36,521 nucleotides of DNA from NCBI RefSeq assembly GCF_900110135.1, contig NZ_FOCO01000032.1, positions 1-36,521 of the forward strand. Reading direction: 5' to 3'. The position numbers were made by a program, and so were the translations under genes. Source of the DNA: Pseudorhodobacter antarcticus (lineage in GTDB: Bacteria > Pseudomonadota > Alphaproteobacteria > Rhodobacterales > Rhodobacteraceae). The first letter of the stretch is position 1. The number at the start of each line of letters is the position of its first letter. Below are positions 34,089 through 36,521 of this stretch, piece after piece. The notes below the pieces were generated by a model that was given only the letters and a program-made list of their open reading frames with translations, did not search any database and was not told the DNA's origin.

Positions 34089-36007
34089 GCAGTAGCCGAG
34101 CAAATAAACCTGATACGCAGGCAGATATTGAGCTTCGCCAGTGTTTGACCGGCACACAGAAACGCAACTTTATAATGGTCGCCGGTGCTGGCTCCGGAAA
34201 GACAACTTCTCTGGTGAAGGCGCTCGCCACAACCATAGAGGCGTATGGTTCAACTTTGAAAGTTAGTCGCCAGCGTGTCGCCTGCATTACGTACACTGAG
34301 ATAGCCGCAGGTGAGATCTGGGCCGACGTTGGAAATAACCCACTGATTCACGTCTCCACGATCCACAGCTTTCTCTGGTCAATCACTCGCTCATTTCAAT
34401 ACGATATCAAGGCGTGGGTATTGCGCAGGATCAGCGAGAGGATTGACGACCTGACGGCGACCGCCGCTGGCTTCGGGCCACGTGTTCAACAGCGAACACG
34501 TGACAAAAATCAACGTGACATTGCTCGGTTTGAAGAATCTCGGGGCGACGTAGAACTTGTCCGAGCCTTTACCTATGGCACCGGCAGCGACTATGCAAAG
34601 GGGATTTTGGGGCACGACGATATCATCCGCATGGCAACCGATTTCATTCTGGAACGGCCCCTTTTCCGCACTCTAATAGCACAGCAATTTCCATTCGTGT
34701 TTGTCGACGAAAGTCAGGATACCCAAGAAGTCGTCGTTGAGGCGCTGAAGGCTGCAGCAGCCCAAGCTGGAGGGAAGTTCTGCCTCGGCTTCTTTGGTGA
34801 TCCTATGCAGCGCATCTATCCCACGGGCATAGGCCCCATTGAGCTAGAAGATGGCTGGCTGTTGATCAATAAAGAGGAAAACTTCCGTTGTCCGAGAACT
34901 GTTCTCGCCGTGGCCAACGCCATCCGCCGTGATGGAGACGATTTAGTACAGGCGGGCGGACGTATGCAGGAAATTGGCGGGGTGCGCGAACTAGTGGACG
35001 GAACAGCACGCATTTTCGTACTTCCCGCAGATGGGCGACGCAACGAACGCTTGTCTGCGGTCCGTGGGATGGTGGCTCGAGAGAACGCAGATATCGCTTG
35101 GGTCGATGGCCACGATGCTGACTACAAACTTTTGGTCATTGTTCATCGAATGGCTGCCACAAGACTCGGTTTCGGAGCTCTTTACGCCGCAATGAATGAT
35201 AAAGCACCAGGGTCCTTCCGCGATGGATTTCTCGATGCTACGGCTTGGCCAATTAGGCCTTTTACTTCATTCATCCTGCCCGTTGTCGAAGCGATTGAAG
35301 CTGGCGATGAGTTCGCGGTGATGTCGCTCCTACGCAAGCATTGTCCACGTCTCAAAAAAGATTCCGTATCAAAGATGGGCGCCGCCGAACTTCTGGCAGC
35401 GCTCCGAGGGGGCGTTTTTCATCTTAGTGAAATGCTTGCAGTGGATTCTGCCGCAACCGTTCGCGACGTTCTCAGCCACGTCCGCGATCTAAGCCTTGTC
35501 ACACTTGACCCGCGCATCATAGCATATCTTGACGACCATGGTCCGATCTTAGAAGCAAATGCAGCCGAAGTCGACGAAGAAGAAGATACGACACGAGAAA
35601 TCGCAGCGATGGATGCGTTTTTGGGATGCTCCGCGCTACAATTTCGAGGCTACAGGCGGTACATTCAGCAGCTCTCGCCTTTCTCCACTCAGCAAGGCAT
35701 CAAGGGCGCAGAATTTGAGCGAGTGTTGGTGGTGCTCGATGATGAGGAGGGCACGCACGTCCAATTCTCATACGATAAATATTTCGGCGTGAAGGCACTA
35801 TCAGCCCGCGATGACGAGAACATTCGGGGCGGTAAAGAAACATCAGTCGAACGCACCCGACGTCTTTTCTATGTGTGCTGCACGCGTGCGCTGACCGACC
35901 TCGTCGTTGTGTATTTTTCCAATGATCCAGCTGTTGCAATACGAAACGTGCGAGCTTCCGGCATTTTCCCTGATGACGCGGTCTTTGACGAAGCAGCACT
36001 CGGCTGA
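34085..36007 (+). CDS. UvrD/PcrA-like SF1 helicase (GajB-like)
   Basis: A 640-residue SF1A helicase: AGAGSGKT near 33-40, TIHSF (motif Ib region), FVDESQDTQ at about 206-214, FGDPMQRIYP, EENFRCP, IKGAEFERVLVVLDD (motif V) and RTRRLFYVCCTRA (motif VI). It is coupled to the OLD-like ATPase by an ATGA overlap, as GajB is to GajA. In Gabija the helicase partner forms a large complex with the nuclease and may sense DNA ends or nucleotide depletion. It is longer than the usual GajB (about 490 residues), so a neighbouring subtype is possible. GC content is visibly lower than in the core operon at the left, suggesting acquisition. Confidence 0.88.
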   Translation: MSSSRANKPDTQADIELRQCLTGTQKRNFIMVAGAGSGKTTSLVKALATTIEAYGSTLKVSRQRVACITYTEIAAGEIWADVGNNPLIHVSTIHSFLWSITRSFQYDIKAWVLRRISERIDDLTATAAGFGPRVQQRTRDKNQRDIARFEESRGDVELVRAFTYGTGSDYAKGILGHDDIIRMATDFILERPLFRTLIAQQFPFVFVDESQDTQEVVVEALKAAAAQAGGKFCLGFFGDPMQRIYPTGIGPIELEDGWLLINKEENFRCPRTVLAVANAIRRDGDDLVQAGGRMQEIGGVRELVDGTARIFVLPADGRRNERLSAVRGMVARENADIAWVDGHDADYKLLVIVHRMAATRLGFGALYAAMNDKAPGSFRDGFLDATAWPIRPFTSFILPVVEAIEAGDEFAVMSLLRKHCPRLKKDSVSKMGAAELLAALRGGVFHLSEMLAVDSAATVRDVLSHVRDLSLVTLDPRIIAYLDDHGPILEANAAEVDEEEDTTREIAAMDAFLGCSALQFRGYRRYIQQLSPFSTQQGIKGAEFERVLVVLDDEEGTHVQFSYDKYFGVKALSARDDENIRGGKETSVERTRRLFYVCCTRALTDLVVVYFSNDPAVAIRNVRASGIFPDDAVFDEAALG

Positions 36008-36228
36008 CAGGTAATACCGCAGGCGCGATCTGGCAGCTTTAGACGCAATACGAGCATTAAGTTCTTGGCTGTTTGCTGCCTCCTCGCGCACGCCCATAGC
36101 CGCTACGAATTGGTACGACTTGCATCCGCACTACACAGCGCGAGCAAAGTGATTATTGTCAGCGCACTATTGATCGATTCACATCAACGCCACATCAACG
36201 GTATCCGTCCGGTCTGACTGGTGTTGAC
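36008..36228. other. intergenic region between the helicase and IS66 remnant
   Basis: No gene is seen. It contains a tandem pair of CACATCAACG at 36180-36189 and 36191-36200 (11-bp period). The left end of the IS66-type element should lie in this interval, because the transposase stop is at 36229; GTCAGCGC at 36158-36165 resembles the GTAAGCGC-type end of IS66 elements, but weakly. The terminator of the defence operon is not obvious. Confidence 0.35.
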
Positions 36229-36521
36229 TTATTCGGCAGCCCAGTTCCATGGCATGAGTTCTTCGAGGCGGGTCATCTTGTGGTCTGCAACGCGCTCGAG
36301 AACCCAGCGAAGCCAGGCTTCGGGATCTACCTTGTTCATGCGGGCGGTTTCGATGAGCGTGTAGGCTATGGCCGCAGCTTCACCGCCGCCCTTTGATCCC
36401 ATGAAGAGATAGTTTTTGCGGCCGAGAGTCACCGGCCGAATTGATCGCTCACAGATGTTGTTGTCCAGCTCGAGCTGGCCGTTTTCAAGATAGGCCCGGG
36501 CCTTGGGCATGCGACCGAGCG
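36229..36521 (-). mobile_element. tnpC: IS66-family transposase (TnpC), C-terminal part, runs off the window
   Basis: The frame is open to the right edge. The visible 97 codons match the end of the IS66 DDE transposase and its C-terminal element: [20 protein letters not shown] with the catalytic Glu in the ELDNN-xxER block, [38 protein letters not shown] and [14 protein letters not shown]. An internal ATG at 36510 is not the true start. The rest of the element and its right end lie outside. Whether it is intact cannot be judged. Confidence 0.92.

Noticed and set aside
1-36521. tRNA or rRNA gene that could be the integrase target
   Set aside because: I found no cloverleaf-like sequence or rRNA signature near the integrase or at the edges of the element.

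Overview
The window looks like a chromosomal segment of an alphaproteobacterium, most likely of the Rhodobacteraceae/Roseobacter group. This rests on high GC, densely packed genes with many ATGA/GTGA start-stop overlaps, and typical gene content: a photolyase-like operon with an ABC1 kinase, DUF3489, DUF1989, and a prophage-type HTH/VRR-NUC/cytosine-methylase cluster. It is inference from protein flavour; no rRNA or tRNA gene is visible.

Region 1 (1-7045) is core-like. A small coiled-coil ORF (116-544) is followed by a compact minus-strand operon. In transcription order it encodes a DCC/DUF393 protein, an ABC1 (UbiB-like) kinase, a photolyase-like FAD-binding protein, a renalase-like FAD oxidoreductase, an ICMT/NnrU-like membrane protein, a UbiG-like methyltransferase, DUF427 and a CIA30 protein. 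Two of the eight genes carry in-frame TGA nonsense codons (3224-3226 and 1461-1463), and reading through each restores a complete family-like protein.

Region 2 (7046-9189) has two small unknown genes and a DUF3489 protein on the plus strand, then a convergent DUF1989 (urea carboxylase-associated) gene with a perfect 16-bp palindrome just upstream.

Region 3 (9190-23921) is a genome-defence or DNA-processing block. A 1698-residue exonuclease-RecQ-UvrD triple fusion faces a coupled three-gene locus: an SNF2 helicase, a large beta-class adenine methyltransferase (Mod) and a type III-like restriction subunit (Res) with a PD-(D/E)xK nuclease.

Region 4 (24013-29653) is a decaying prophage or integrative element. 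A tyrosine integrase with strong RBS faces an excisionase-like HTH gene across a 600-bp region with three copies of a 45-60 bp repeat. Downstream of the HTH gene lie an unknown protein, a VRR-NUC nuclease, a winged-helix replication-type protein broken by a 70-bp insertion, a frameshifted cytosine methylase and an unknown phage protein. The replication-type gene carries an iteron-like array next to an AT-rich stretch, resembling a lambdoid origin inside its initiator gene.

Region 5 (29667-36521) holds an unknown HTH-type protein, a divergent WYL regulator, and a translationally coupled OLD-type ATPase/TOPRIM nuclease plus UvrD-like helicase (Gabija-like, but larger than the classical pair). 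A partial IS66 transposase runs off the right edge. Read together, 9.2-36.5 kb looks like a mobile defence island with three nucleic-acid-targeting modules around an integrase and a degraded phage replication region.
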